A program made the position numbers and the translations under genes. 20,838 nucleotides of DNA, from assembly GCA_036897095.1 (NCBI GenBank), contig JAYMSP010003163.1, forward strand, positions 1 through 20,838, in the 5' to 3' direction. The notes under the pieces are model-generated. The model was given only the letters and a program-made list of their open reading frames with translations. It made no database searches and was not told the DNA's origin. Of this stretch, positions 1 through 9,059 are shown one piece after another (the first letter of the stretch is position 1; each line of letters opens with the position of its first letter). The DNA is from Plantago elongata (Eukaryota; Streptophyta; Magnoliopsida; Lamiales; Plantaginaceae).

Positions 1-175
1 CTTGACTGACTTCCGCTGCTGATCTATTAAGTATAAATGTGTGTTCCTGTTTTAAATTATCCAGTACATTTGGGTTTGTAACGGATAATATTTTGATATT
101 TTAATCTATATATATATCTGGAATATGCGGCACAGCCCTTGACGTCTGAACCAGATCTGGGGCGCTACACTCCTA
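1..175. other. Unassigned repeat-like sequence, possible LTR end
   Basis: No coding frame is visible. The stretch has ordinary TpG/CpA content and ends in a GC-richer segment (about 128-170) finishing in GGGGCGCTACA. This loosely resembles the 3' ends of some plant Ty3/gypsy LTRs, which often end in a GGTCGYTACA-like string. No primer-binding site follows, so the LTR idea is only a guess. The sharp change in composition at about 175 marks the start of the TA-rich tract. Confidence 0.2.
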
Positions 176-280
176 CTACTAAAATATTAAACCCGCTCTT
201 ACTTTTATAAGATGGTGATAAAGAAGCCCCTACTTATTAATAAATAGCTCCAAAGAGAGTTCTTTTAAATATAAAGTATA
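176..280. other. TA-rich, CpA/TpG-poor tract, left part
   Basis: This short piece has the same unusual dinucleotide profile as 4051-5570: by hand count of about 115 bases, TpA/ApT is about 21/13 and (CpA+TpG)/(ApC+GpT) about 3/9. It is therefore probably the left flank of one tract that the LINE was inserted into. No gene or open frame is visible. Confidence 0.5.
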
Positions 281-306
281 TAGTTTTATATGGTATTTTA
301 TACCCT

Positions 307-657
307 CATGAAAAAGTTGGTGGGAGAGGTGTTCATTGGTGTCGATTACATGCATTTAAGGACTGTTTAGCTAGATGTCATTTACAAGATTTAGGTTTCT
401 TTGCGCCTAGTTTTACTTGGTCAATTCGACAGTTTGCATCTAGTTTTATTATGGAACGTTTAGATAGGGTTTGTACTAATCATGCATGGATTTATTCTTT
501 TCCAAATACTATAATTAGGAATGTAGTTAACTCAACTTCTGATCATACTGATGTCCTGCTTGATGCACACAGTTCTCATCATGTTTTTGTTAAACAATTT
601 AGGTTTGATAATATTTGGAGCGAAAACAATGTCTTTGTTGAACCATCTTACTGATTT
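307..657 (+). pseudogene. LINE endonuclease remnant (C-terminal part)
   Basis: Frame 1 reads continuously from about 307 and includes the motifs EKVGGRGVHW, DLGFFAPSFTW, IMERLDRVCTNHAW and STSDHTDVLL, which correspond to the C-terminal half of the exonuclease-endonuclease-phosphatase fold of plant LINEs: the FTW strand, the ERLDR motif and the SDH motif containing the catalytic histidine. In a working element this domain nicks the target DNA. The N-terminal catalytic residues are absent because the copy is truncated. The frame ends at a TGA at 652-654 after a loss of homology, and the following linker resumes in frame 3 near 740. Confidence 0.8.
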
Positions 658-739
658 TTGGTCTACTCAGGGAACAAATTCCAATAAATCCTTTACACAA
701 CTCACTAGAGATCTTGCTATCTACAGCTGAATGACCACT

Positions 740-2889
740 TCACTCTTTGAGTAGTTTAAATAAAGAACTCAAAAAAGCTAAAATAGATCTTGCATCTATT
801 ACTTTTCAACTTCATCTTAATCCTACTGCTCTTGGTCCTCAAGAGACTGAGTTAAGGAATCAAATTAATTCCCTCAGATCTCAGAAGGCTAAATATTGGG
901 TTCAATGATCTAAGAGGAATTGACTCTCTTTTGGTGATGCTAATACTAAATACTTTCGTGCAAGAGCATCTCATCAAAAGAGGACAAATTTTGTTCATGG
1001 TGTCAATGATGTTCATGGTCAATGGGTTACTGATTAAGAGGAAAAATTAGCTGTTTTTCACAATTTCTTTTCCTCTCAGTCTCAATCCCAGGGTTCTATT
1101 TTGGACCCTTCCCTTTCTCTTCAAACCCCTAACCTATCAGTTGCTGATCAACAAAGGCTTCTTAAGCCGGTTTCTCTAGAGGAAGTGTGGTTTTCTGTCA
1201 AAAGCATAGGTGTTGATAAAGCACCTGGCCCTGATTGGCTGAATGCTCTTTTTTTCCAAAAATATTGGAACATTATTCGTGATAAGGTGCTCCAATATGT
1301 GTCTCAATTTTTCCAAACTGGTTTCATTGATCCCGAGTTAAATAAAACATTGTTGGTTCTTCTTCCTAAAAAAGAAAATCCTCAGGAACCTACTCATTTT
1401 TGGCCAATAAGTTTGTGTAATGTTGGATACAAGATAATTTTTAAAATTCTTGTTCATCGTTTAAGGCCTCTTCTGGACAAGTTGATCTCCCCTTTTTAGA
1501 ATGCCTTTGTTCCTGGAAGACATACAAGTGATGATGTCATGTTGGCACATGAATTGCTCCACACTATGAACAAGAAAAAGAAGTCTTTACAATGCTACCT
1601 TGCCCTTAAGGTAGACATTGCTAAAGCCTATGATAAACTTGAATGGGACTTATTGAATTTGCTTTAAATTCCTTTAATTTTCCATCTCAGTTTATCTTAT
1701 GGATCATGAATTGTATTCGATCTTGTTCCTTTTCTCTCAAACTTAATGGTTCTATTTCTGAGCTTTGGACTCCTTCTAGAACCATTAGGCAAGGAGATCC
1801 CATCTCTCCTTACATTTTCATCCTTTGCCAGGAATTATTTACTCTCCTGTTGTTACAGAATCAAGCCTCTAAAGGTTTTATACCTTTAAAACCAAGCAAT
1901 AAGGGTCCGTCCATACCTATCATCAGCTTTGTTGATGACTGTATGGAGTTTTGCAAAGTCACTCCTGTCCATAAATGGTATGCTGGATTGTCTCACCGAA
2001 TATGCTGCTGCTTCTGGCCAGCATGTTTGTTGGGAAAAATCTAGAATTTTGTTTTCCCCTAATACTCCTATCTCTATTAAGCAACTTATAACTTCTTCAT
2101 TAGGAGTGGTGTTCAATAAGAGAAAGGACAAGTACCTGGGGCTTCCTTTCCTTCTTGGTCATAAAAAGAGGGATTTTTTTTGATCATATTGTGGAGAGAG
2201 TGCTTTCTAAAGTTAATGTTTGGTACTCTAATTATCTATCTTATGCAGGTAGGAGAACTTTAATTCGATCTATTTCTAGTTGCATACCTGCTTATTGCAT
2301 GTCTATTGTCAAGATCCCTGAGACTTGTATTGCTAAGATAGATAGTATTCACAAACATTTTTTTTGGAATTCTACTTCTCAAGGAAAAGCTAGGGGGAAG
2401 GTTAACTGGAATATTGTCTGCACACCAAGGTCTAGAGGTGGTTTAAGAATAAGAAACCTCCATTTTTAAAACCAGGTTTATGTGCTCAAACACATCTGGA
2501 AACTCTTAACTCTCCCTAAATCTCTTTGGACTTTGGTGTATAAGAACAAGTATTTCCCTAATACTAATTTTTGGATGTGTACTGAGAAACCTTCCCATAG
2601 CTGGCTGTGGAAACAAATCCTTAGACATAGAGATTTGTTTACGCAAGCTATTGTTTGTACGAGTGGGGGATGGGAGCAATATTAATCTTTGGCATGATAT
2701 GTGGGTTCCTAACAAAGTTCTTCAGGAGTATGTGACTCATGTTGCTAATACTAACTTGTATGTTAGTTCTCTCATTAAATATGGGAATTGGGATCTCCAG
2801 GGTTTACTTGCTCTTCTTCCACCGGAGTTAGCAGTTGAAATCATGGCATCCCTCTTCCTATTTTTCATCAGCCTGATGGTCTTACTTGA
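740..2889 (+). pseudogene. LINE reverse transcriptase, broken by stops and frameshifts
   Basis: Homology starts in frame 3 with the linker (GDANTKYFRARASHQKR) and the RT entry motif DKAPGPDW (about 1218-1241). An in-frame TAG at 1498-1500 replaces what is normally glutamine before NAFVPGRH. The frame then shifts near 1645 to frame 2 (RQGDPISPYIF and the catalytic-site motif SFVDD, about 1929-1940), near 1975 to frame 3 (ASGQHVCWEKSR), near 2174 in a T run to frame 1 (LSYAGRRTLI, GKARGKVNW), stops at 2467-2469, shifts near 2655 to frame 2 (VGDGSNINLWHDMW) and back near 2840 to frame 1, with TGA at 2887-2889. The double aspartate survives. The enzyme would have copied LINE RNA at the insertion site. 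Confidence 0.88.
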
Positions 2890-3369
2890 GCCCCTAGTTC
2901 TGATGGCAAATTTTCAATCAAAAGTGCTTACAAATTTATCTTGTCTCAGGATAGAAAACTTGATGTTCATTGGCCTTGGTCTAAACTCTGGAACCTTCAT
3001 ACCGTTCCCAGGGTCAAAATTTTCTTTTGGTTAGTGATCCGTGATAGATTGCCTACTGCTGTTAATCTTTGGAAAAAGGGGATTCTTCAATCTCCTCTGT
3101 GTAGATGTTGCAATCTAGATTTAGAAACTGTTGATCACCTATTTTTGTTTTGTCCTGTGTTTAGAGCTTTGATTGATAAATACAAACCTATCTCACAGGA
3201 AGGGAATAGTATTACTCAAGTTGTGCAGGTTATTTTTATGACTAGACATAATTCTAGTGCACAACTTTTATTCCTGCATTTGTGCTGGCTGATTTGGAAA
3301 TCCATGAATGAAAAGGTCTTCACCAATAGTCAGATTAGGTTGAACCAGTTACATGCTCAGGTTTGGTAA
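2890..3369 (+). pseudogene. LINE zinc-finger region (zf-RVT)
   Basis: Frame 1 reads FSIKSAYKF, then VPRVKIFFWLVIRDRLPT and the cysteine/histidine cluster CRCCN followed by ETVDHLFLFCP, the standard zf-RVT module found between reverse transcriptase and RNase H in plant LINEs. It is thought to bind nucleic acid. It is preceded by a TGA (2887-2889) where the family usually has tryptophan, and ended by a TAA at 3367-3369 in the linker before RNase H. No frameshift was seen inside this part. Confidence 0.8.
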
Positions 3370-3921
3370 TTTCATAAGGATGTCCTTGCAGTGTTCATGA
3401 AAGAAGATAAACAAACTCAGATTATTTTGTGCAAATGGGAACCTGCTAATGCTCCTTATGTTACCTTGAATATTGATGGTTCTTTTCACCCAACTTATCA
3501 ATCTGCTAGCATAGATTTCATTCTGAGATATTCCTCTGGAAAGTTTATTAGTGAAGGAGCTGAATATTTAGGCAGAGTAGGCATCAACCATGCCGAACTT
3601 CATGCTTTACGTTCCAGTCTATTTTTATCACAACAACTGGGAATCAAAAAGCTTTGGATACAAACTGATTCCAAATATGTATGTGCTTGTTTCCACAGGG
3701 ACATAGTAGCTCAATGGCTCCAACAACCACTCATGAAGAATATCAGGCGGCTGGTAGAACAGATGGAAGATCTCAAGCTTGACTTTGTGTACAGGGAACA
3801 AAATCAGGTGGGTGATACCCTTGCTAAACATGCCAACAATCCTACTTTTGTTTCTGCTGCTCTGGATTGTAGTCTTTTGCCAAATACTAATGTTGTCATC
3901 TGGAATAGTTGTCTATATTGA
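3370..3921 (+). pseudogene. LINE C-terminal RNase H domain, open frame
   Basis: An uninterrupted frame after the TAA at 3367-3369 encodes an RNase H fold. The four acidic active-site positions are all present: Asp in LNIDGSF (codon 3475-3477), Glu in HAELHAL, Asp in IQTDSKYV and Asp in NQVGDTLAKHA (the family norm is NxxAD). Plant L1 elements of this class acquired such a domain downstream of reverse transcriptase. The first ATG is at 3394, but in the intact element this was the C-terminal part of ORF2, not a separate gene. It is better preserved than the rest of the copy; without an upstream reading frame it is very unlikely to be translated. Confidence 0.82.
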
Positions 3922-4050
3922 CTTTGTTTAAGTTACATGAAGACTCTGTCGTTAGTTTACCCGTCGGGTTGTGGTTGATTAGGGTTTTATTTTTACTTGA
4001 CTATTTATTATCTAGTAATCTATCGCTCTTAAACTTTAAAAAAAATAAAA

Positions 4051-5570
4051 AGAGTGCTTACTAAATTCTATTCTTGGTTTATAATAAGAGACAAGGGCCT
4101 TCTCTAGTTACATGCCAGACGGGTAGGGTAATACTCGAGTACTTAAAAAGTCTTAGCTATTTAGTAAAGATAAGGGGAGCTCCCTAAGTACATGCAATAT
4201 ATTCTATCGTGTTCTATAATGATTTAACAATGAACGGGACTTAACTAGTAACTTGTATAATAATTCCTTATAAATAGAGAATCAAGTCTAGTACCTTTTA
4301 TAGAGTTATATTAAAGGAGTAACTCTCTTTGTTATATTTATAAAATAGTGCGTAATTAATAGAGAATAGTACGCCCCTGTATTTATATTAGCAACTAGAA
4401 AGGGAGTAAAGTCTTGGCATATAAATTACGCGAGTTAGTAAGCTTAGTTTATGGGATAACTGGAGCATATTATACCTTAGTAAATAGTTGCGTTACCCTA
4501 GTGAGTACCTTCTTCTTATAGTACACCTTATTTAAGGGTGGGAGTTTACGTTTGCTTATACTTAATACTCTAGAAAAGGGAGTGTTTTGCTTAGTCATAC
4601 ATATATTTAAACAAAGATATAAGACTTAATATAATATAGATCTCTATTCTTCTTTTTAAACTTATTAAATAATTAAGGCTTAGGGTAACCTTCTCTTATG
4701 TACCCTTTATTAAATAAGTGACTCCATTCTGTAAGTACTCTTTCCCTTGCTATAAAGTATTGTAAGGTAATTTCCTATATACTTAATTCAAAGAGATTTT
4801 CATGGGTATACTCTCATACAATAATTAGCCCTTGAGTACTTTCATATTATGCATTATCGCATTATTAAGAAGATATAATATTTTAGTAGTACTTTAAAGA
4901 ACATAGTCTTTACTAGGAATAACTCATCACTCTCTTATAGTTTTGCCTTATACTCCATATCTAATACATAAGGGAGTGTATTCTATTTATTACGTGACAT
5001 ATACAAGGTTAGTCTTATACCTTTAAAAAGGGATTATATATAACTTATTAATAAATAATAAGCCTATCTATTTTACTTTATAGAAGAATAATCGAATACA
5101 TTCTTTATAGCTATGTAAAAGAGCTCCTGACCAATTCGAAACAAAAATAAATAGAAACAAGGTTCCTTTTATGTGAACATTTTATTATAGACACAAGAAG
5201 GAAAAAGGACGGCTCCAGTAGTATTTATCTAATAAACTAATAGTATATTACTAGAGTATAATATTTTGTAAAGAAGAGGCTTATTACTCCCTCATACTTA
5301 TAGAAAAGAAAAGTAAAGGTCTTTATATCCTATTATTACCTTTAAAAGAATTAAGTTACGTTATCTTAATGCTACTTATTTAGAATCTCTTTATGGGATA
5401 TAAGGGAGACTCTGCTACGGTAATGCGCTTCCCTTATTATTAAGGGCTAATGTACCCCTTGATACTACGACATAGTTATAGTCACTTAAAGTCTATAGTG
5501 ATGGGTTGCCTAGAAATGCTTAATTACTAAAATAAATTAGGGAGAAGGTATCTTATTATTTTATTATTAT
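4051..5570. other. Gene-free tract with RIP-like dinucleotide bias
   Basis: I see no gene, and no open frame of 60 codons on either strand. The base composition is odd: TpA is in strong excess while CpA and TpG are rare. Hand counts over 420 bases (4081-4320 and 4921-5100) give TpA/ApT about 72/51 and (CpA+TpG)/(ApC+GpT) about 23/44. In 120 control bases just outside (5941-6060) the same ratios are about 15/15 and 11/10. CpG is present but below expectation. The right edge lies near 5560-5580 where TpG/CpA return to normal. The origin is unknown; a very old methylated transposon that lost cytosines in CpA context is one possibility. Confidence 0.55.
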
Positions 5571-6443
5571 TTAAAAATAACTAAAGTAATAGCTGAAAAG
5601 TTAGTTTATTTGAAAAGTTGTGCGTTCACATAACGAGTCTTTTATTTTAAAAGATTCATAAAGTTGAAAAGTTAGCTGAAAAGGTAGTGAAAAACATAGT
5701 CACAAAATATAATTTCACGAGTGAGTTGGTAAATTTAGGAACCTATTTTCGTTTCATTTTAACCCTTCCTCTTTTATTCTAATTTTTCCTTTCATTTTCT
5801 TTTTTTCAATCATTAATATTCAATAAAGTATAAAATATAAAAAAATAAAATTTGTTTTCATATTTTTCTTTCTCTACAAATAGAGATTACTCATGACTAT
5901 ATTTCAAATATTGTAAACTTTAAGATGTTTAAACTTTTAATTTACTTGAAAAAAACTTTAATTGAATCATTTTTAATTAAAATATCAGTTTCTATTCAAA
6001 AATTTATGTATATCACTTAAGTTAAAAACTTAAGTCAAGATTGGATGTGATAAGTTATAACAATTTTAACTTTTTTTATTAAATAAATAAAAAAAAAATA
6101 AAGATGGCAAGTTTACAAATTTAGCTAGTGCAATGCGTTTTCTCTCCTGTATCGAATGATGCACGTCAATTGCTCTATTTTAAGATGTGATAATCGAATA
6201 TATTCTCTAAGACCCATTAATTTATGTAATTTGTTATTTTATTTATAGTTAATTAATAGTTATAATTAACTACTAAAAATTGAATGAGATAATTTATTTC
6301 AATTGCTTATATATTTCTACTTAAATAATTCAAAACATAAACTTGGTAAGAAATTGTTTCATATCACTCTTCATTCATTTCGGAAGCTGCCTGCCAACCA
6401 TTTACTTTGTTAAAGCAAAGAAATATTATATTTGTGAACACTA
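5571..6443. other. AT-rich intergenic DNA, nothing recognised
   Basis: This is A/T-rich sequence with homopolymer runs and no gene. A short motif like GCTGAAAAG is repeated around 5591, 5671 and nearby, but I could not assign it to an element. No promoter or RNA gene was recognised. Confidence 0.4.
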
Positions 6444-6570
6444 CAATTACAGTGTTCTCTTTTTTTAAGCGGCTAAAGGGTGACCTGAACCCCCGACATA
6501 TTGATAGGAGTTGAAACGTCTTATGTCTTACTAACTGAGTTGCGCTTCATTGTCAATTGCAGTACTCTCT
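6444..6570 (-). mobile_element. Miniature tRNA-derived SINE with target-site duplication, copy 1
   Basis: The element body (6461-6553, 93 bp) reads on the minus strand. It starts near 6553 with a tRNA-like head, has an A-box-like segment (complement of 6531-6543, CAACTCAGTTAG), a B-box-like segment (complement of 6481-6491, GGTTCAGGTCA against the consensus GGTTCGANTCC), and ends in an A tail (T run 6460-6466 on the plus strand). The body is flanked by an imperfect 17 bp duplication (6444-6460 and 6554-6570, 14 of 17 positions equal). RNA polymerase III would transcribe an active copy and LINE machinery would move it. The sequence is clearly related to the copy at 7554-7643. Confidence 0.72.
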
Positions 6571-6859
6571 TAATTATGTGAAGTAGAAAACTACCTTGAT
6601 TTTGAAAGGTACATTATACCTGGCCTAAAATTTCATAAAAATAAATATGCATGTATAATATATTTGAATGGGAACGGGGGTTTATATATAGCAAGATGAT
6701 GGACATAATCAAACATACGAAAATCTTTGTGGACCCCTGTCCCCACTCTAGATCAGTCGAAAATATTTTATTTTGAGCTTCCCTTACCTTACAAATTCAT
6801 CTCTTGATGTTTTTAGCAATAAATTTCTACACCAAATTTCGGTAGTTCATATCTTTCCG

Positions 6860-6995
6860 GGTCAATTTTATTTAGTACCCCTCTTAGATGTTCTAACTAC
6901 ACTTTGACCCCGTTAGTTCGATAATAACATATAAATTCATTTTTCCATTAGCTAAAAGAATGATGCCAAACACAACTTTATTTTGTCAATCCATG
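6860..6995 (+). repeat. Dispersed direct repeat of unknown family, copy A
   Basis: This stretch aligns with 8068-8205 in the same orientation. Shared landmarks, in the same order, are GGGT-AATTT, a CCCTCTT block, TTCTAACTAC/TTCTAATTAC, AATAATAACATATA, GATGCCAAACA and TTATTTTGTCAAT. It has no coding capacity and no visible terminal inverted repeats. It may be part of a non-autonomous element or an old intergenic duplication. Confidence 0.55.
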
Positions 6996-7541
6996 TGTTT
7001 AAAAATTGATCGTTAAGCGTGTCAAATTTGAAATGATTAATCTTCTCACACAGATAGCTTCTTACTGTTGTAATAGCTAAAAGTGACATCGTATCAAGTT
7101 ATGCGAAATGGATGGAGTATTGCGTACTCTATGTAAGTTAGCATAATGTATCAATCTTAGACACGCGATCAATTTATTCTTGTCAAAGTTAGAAGAAATA
7201 AAGCATGGGAATGAGAAGAATATCACTACTTGAGACATATTTGGGACTCATTTCTTAATATATTGCTTTGGTTTAGTTTTACTAGATTGATTGCAAAATA
7301 TCACTACTCGGAATATATTCAACTTGAATATGAGAGGGATATCTTTTACTTATGATTCATAAATGATGAAGTTGCGAAAAAATTGAGAAGTTTGAGTTTA
7401 CATTGAACGGTTGGCATAATGAAAATAACCTCGAGTCATATATCCTTTCTCAATCGGTAAATAAATTAAATTATGTTATTGTTGTAATTGACGAAATGTG
7501 CCTAATTAACTTGCGACTTAGTAAATAATATACATGTGTAT
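6996..7541. other. AT-rich intergenic DNA
   Basis: No gene is seen. One end of a possible Stowaway-type MITE (AAATGGATGGAGTA, about 7106-7119) occurs here, but I found no matching opposite end, so I do not call an element. Confidence 0.35.
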
Positions 7542-7655
7542 AAGTTGATGACAACAAAGTGACACTCAATTTGGTAAGACGCTTCCCCTCCAACCAATAG
7601 GTCGGGGGTTCGACTCACATCTGTTGTTAAAAAAAAAGTGAGCAAGTTGATGACA
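7542..7655 (+). mobile_element. Miniature tRNA-derived SINE with perfect target-site duplication, copy 2
   Basis: The body (7554-7643, 90 bp) has an A-box-like segment (7563-7574, CACTCAATTTGG) and a B-box (7607-7617, GGTTCGACTCA), spaced as in a tRNA promoter, followed after a short link by an A tail (7629-7637). It is bounded by a perfect 12 bp direct repeat, AAGTTGATGACA, at 7542-7553 and 7644-7655, which is a target-site duplication. It is thus a tRNA head plus tail with almost no extra body, shorter than most described plant SINEs. It shares TCGGGGGTTC and the surrounding layout with the minus-strand copy at 6461-6553. A tRNA pseudogene is the alternative, but the duplication and tail favour retroposition. 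Confidence 0.8.
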
Positions 7656-8067
7656 TATATTAGCTTTATATACTCTTTAAATTACTCTAACAATAATTTA
7701 TTTATGTTCTTAAAAAGATGAAAAACAAAAATATTTCATCATGCATATATTAGCAAAAAACACATTTAAAAAGATTCAACGAAATTATTTAGTATAATAT
7801 TTTACCAGTGATTGAGTTTAATTAAGAAGATTATTTGAAAAAGAAATAAATGCTCATAAAGAAAGAGAAAAGGCACTCTAGGTTAAGACAATTCCAGTTT
7901 AAATGAGCAATAATGGTATTATCATATCAGTGTATACTTGCTTCATCAACTTACAGTTAAGAATTTCGACCCAAACTTTGATCAAAGAATTGTAAAGTTT
8001 GATTGGAACAAGTGTTCTAAAAACAATCACAAGTATGCGACCTTAAAAAGTAGAATTTTATACTAAC
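7656..8067. other. AT-rich intergenic DNA, nothing recognised
   Basis: No gene, RNA or repeat could be supported in this stretch. Confidence 0.35.
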
Positions 8068-8205
8068 AAGGGTGAATTTCATCTAGTCACCCTCTTTGAT
8101 ATTCTAATTACATTTGGGTACAAATTAGAACAATAATAACATATAGGATTATTTTTACGTTTTTATTTTTTGTTGACAAGATGATTGATGCCAAACATAC
8201 CCTTA
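8068..8205 (+). repeat. Dispersed direct repeat of unknown family, copy B
   Basis: This is the second copy of the repeat at 6860-6995, same strand, about 1.2 kb away. The best preserved parts are AATAATAACATATA and GATGCCAAACA followed by TTATTTTGTCAAT. Insertions and substitutions separate the copies, so the duplication is not recent. Confidence 0.55.
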
Positions 8206-8416
8206 TTTTGTCAATTTGCGAAAGATCCCACCTTACTTCCTAATTCAAATTAAATCCTCAATCTCCCAACATTTTATGTTGCATATATATTATTTATTAA
8301 TATAAATTACAATTTTTGAAAAAATAATTATGAATTTAATTGAAAAATCATAAACAATTTCGGGCAAAAATAATAATAATCGAAAAGTCTATTATTCATT
8401 AAAAAAATAGCTCCTG

Positions 8417-8577
8417 CCACCTTAGCAACTAAGGTGGTCGGAGATGCAGAGCTCCGATCAGTGGATCTACAACAACTCCCTCCGAAGTTGTTTCATATTC
8501 GATAGACGTGTAACAGATCACACTGGATTTGTAATAGCTCCACATGAACTATAACAGATCCGGTGGATTCCACCGGA
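8417..8577. repeat. Cluster of four short perfect hairpins
   Basis: A GC-richer island in AT-rich DNA carries four consecutive perfect inverted repeats: 8417-8425/8429-8437 (CCACCTTAG, 3-nt loop), 8438-8443/8452-8457 (TCGGAG), 8471-8477/8486-8492 (AACAACT) and 8559-8567/8569-8577 (TCCGGTGGA, 1-nt centre). A direct repeat TAACAGATC occurs at about 8511 and 8552. No frame is open. Function unknown; it could be a fragment of a mobile element with subterminal hairpins. Confidence 0.6.
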
Positions 8578-8946
8578 GCAGCTCTGATGGCCGGAGTCGG
8601 AGTTGCTTTGGTAAATATTTAATTTTGTTCTCGACATTACACTATTCTGTAACTTTTTTTTTCTTTTTCTCCACATTATGTTTACGACCTAAATTTATCA
8701 AAATCTGAATGAACAGTATTCTTAGTCCTATAGGTGGGGAAAGCAGGAAAACTATATCCTATGTTCTCTCTACTTTCTTCATCAACGGGCCGGGAGGGGG
8801 GGGGGGTCAATAAACATACAACCGTAGTGTGTGAAATTTTGTTTCTAGACAATAATTTTTTCGTCTTTGATGGTGATGAGAATATTATCGATCGAAGCGA
8901 ACTAACAAAGGAATCCTTCCTTAAGTAGTCCTTGCGCGTGCAATAG

Positions 8947-9034
8947 TTCGAAGGCACGCAATGGAACACCAAATTTAGGAGGCACGCTCCCATGATACCT
9001 GCCTTTGTTCGAAGGCACGCCACACCTTCGAACA
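8947..9034. repeat. Short repeats and hairpin in the putative LTR
   Basis: The 13-mer TTCGAAGGCACGC occurs at 8947-8959 and 9008-9020, with a shorter version (AGGCACGC) at 8980-8987 between them. A perfect 10 bp inverted repeat TGTTCGAAGG / CCTTCGAACA (9006-9015 and 9025-9034, 9-nt loop) immediately precedes the minisatellite. These could be LTR enhancer-like repeats; that is inference. Confidence 0.65.
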
Positions 9035-9059
9035 ACATATATAGTAGGCTCCAGTGAGT

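Larger units (their letters stand above)
280..4050 (+). mobile_element. Degenerate 5'-truncated plant L1-type LINE retrotransposon
   Basis: Reading along the plus strand through several frames gives, in order, the C-terminal part of an apurinic-type endonuclease, a linker, a reverse transcriptase, a zinc-finger (zf-RVT) region and an RNase H domain, which is the ORF2 layout of plant L1 LINEs. ORF1 and the N-terminal half of the endonuclease are missing, so the copy is 5'-truncated, as LINEs often are. The 3' end is an A-rich tail (about 4037-4050) after a ~110 bp 3'UTR. No convincing target-site duplication was found, so both ends are approximate. Many stops and frameshifts show that it is dead. 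Confidence 0.9.

Noticed and set aside
251..270. Target-site duplication of the LINE with 4047-4066
   Set aside because: Only short, interrupted identity (AAAGAG and AAAT) is seen, too weak in AT-rich DNA.
4051..5570. Organellar (mitochondrial) insertion
   Set aside because: No organellar gene or motif was recognised, and the composition is more AT-rich than plant mitochondrial DNA; not fully excluded.
7106..7119. Stowaway MITE end
   Set aside because: No matching opposite terminus was found upstream.
7607..7617. A true tRNA gene at the B-box sequence
   Set aside because: Acceptor and anticodon stems do not form, and the unit has an A tail and a target-site duplication, which fits a SINE.
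8682..9038. 118-codon open frame on the minus strand
   Set aside because: It lies across the putative LTR, including the G run and short repeats, and has no recognisable domain; it looks like a chance frame.
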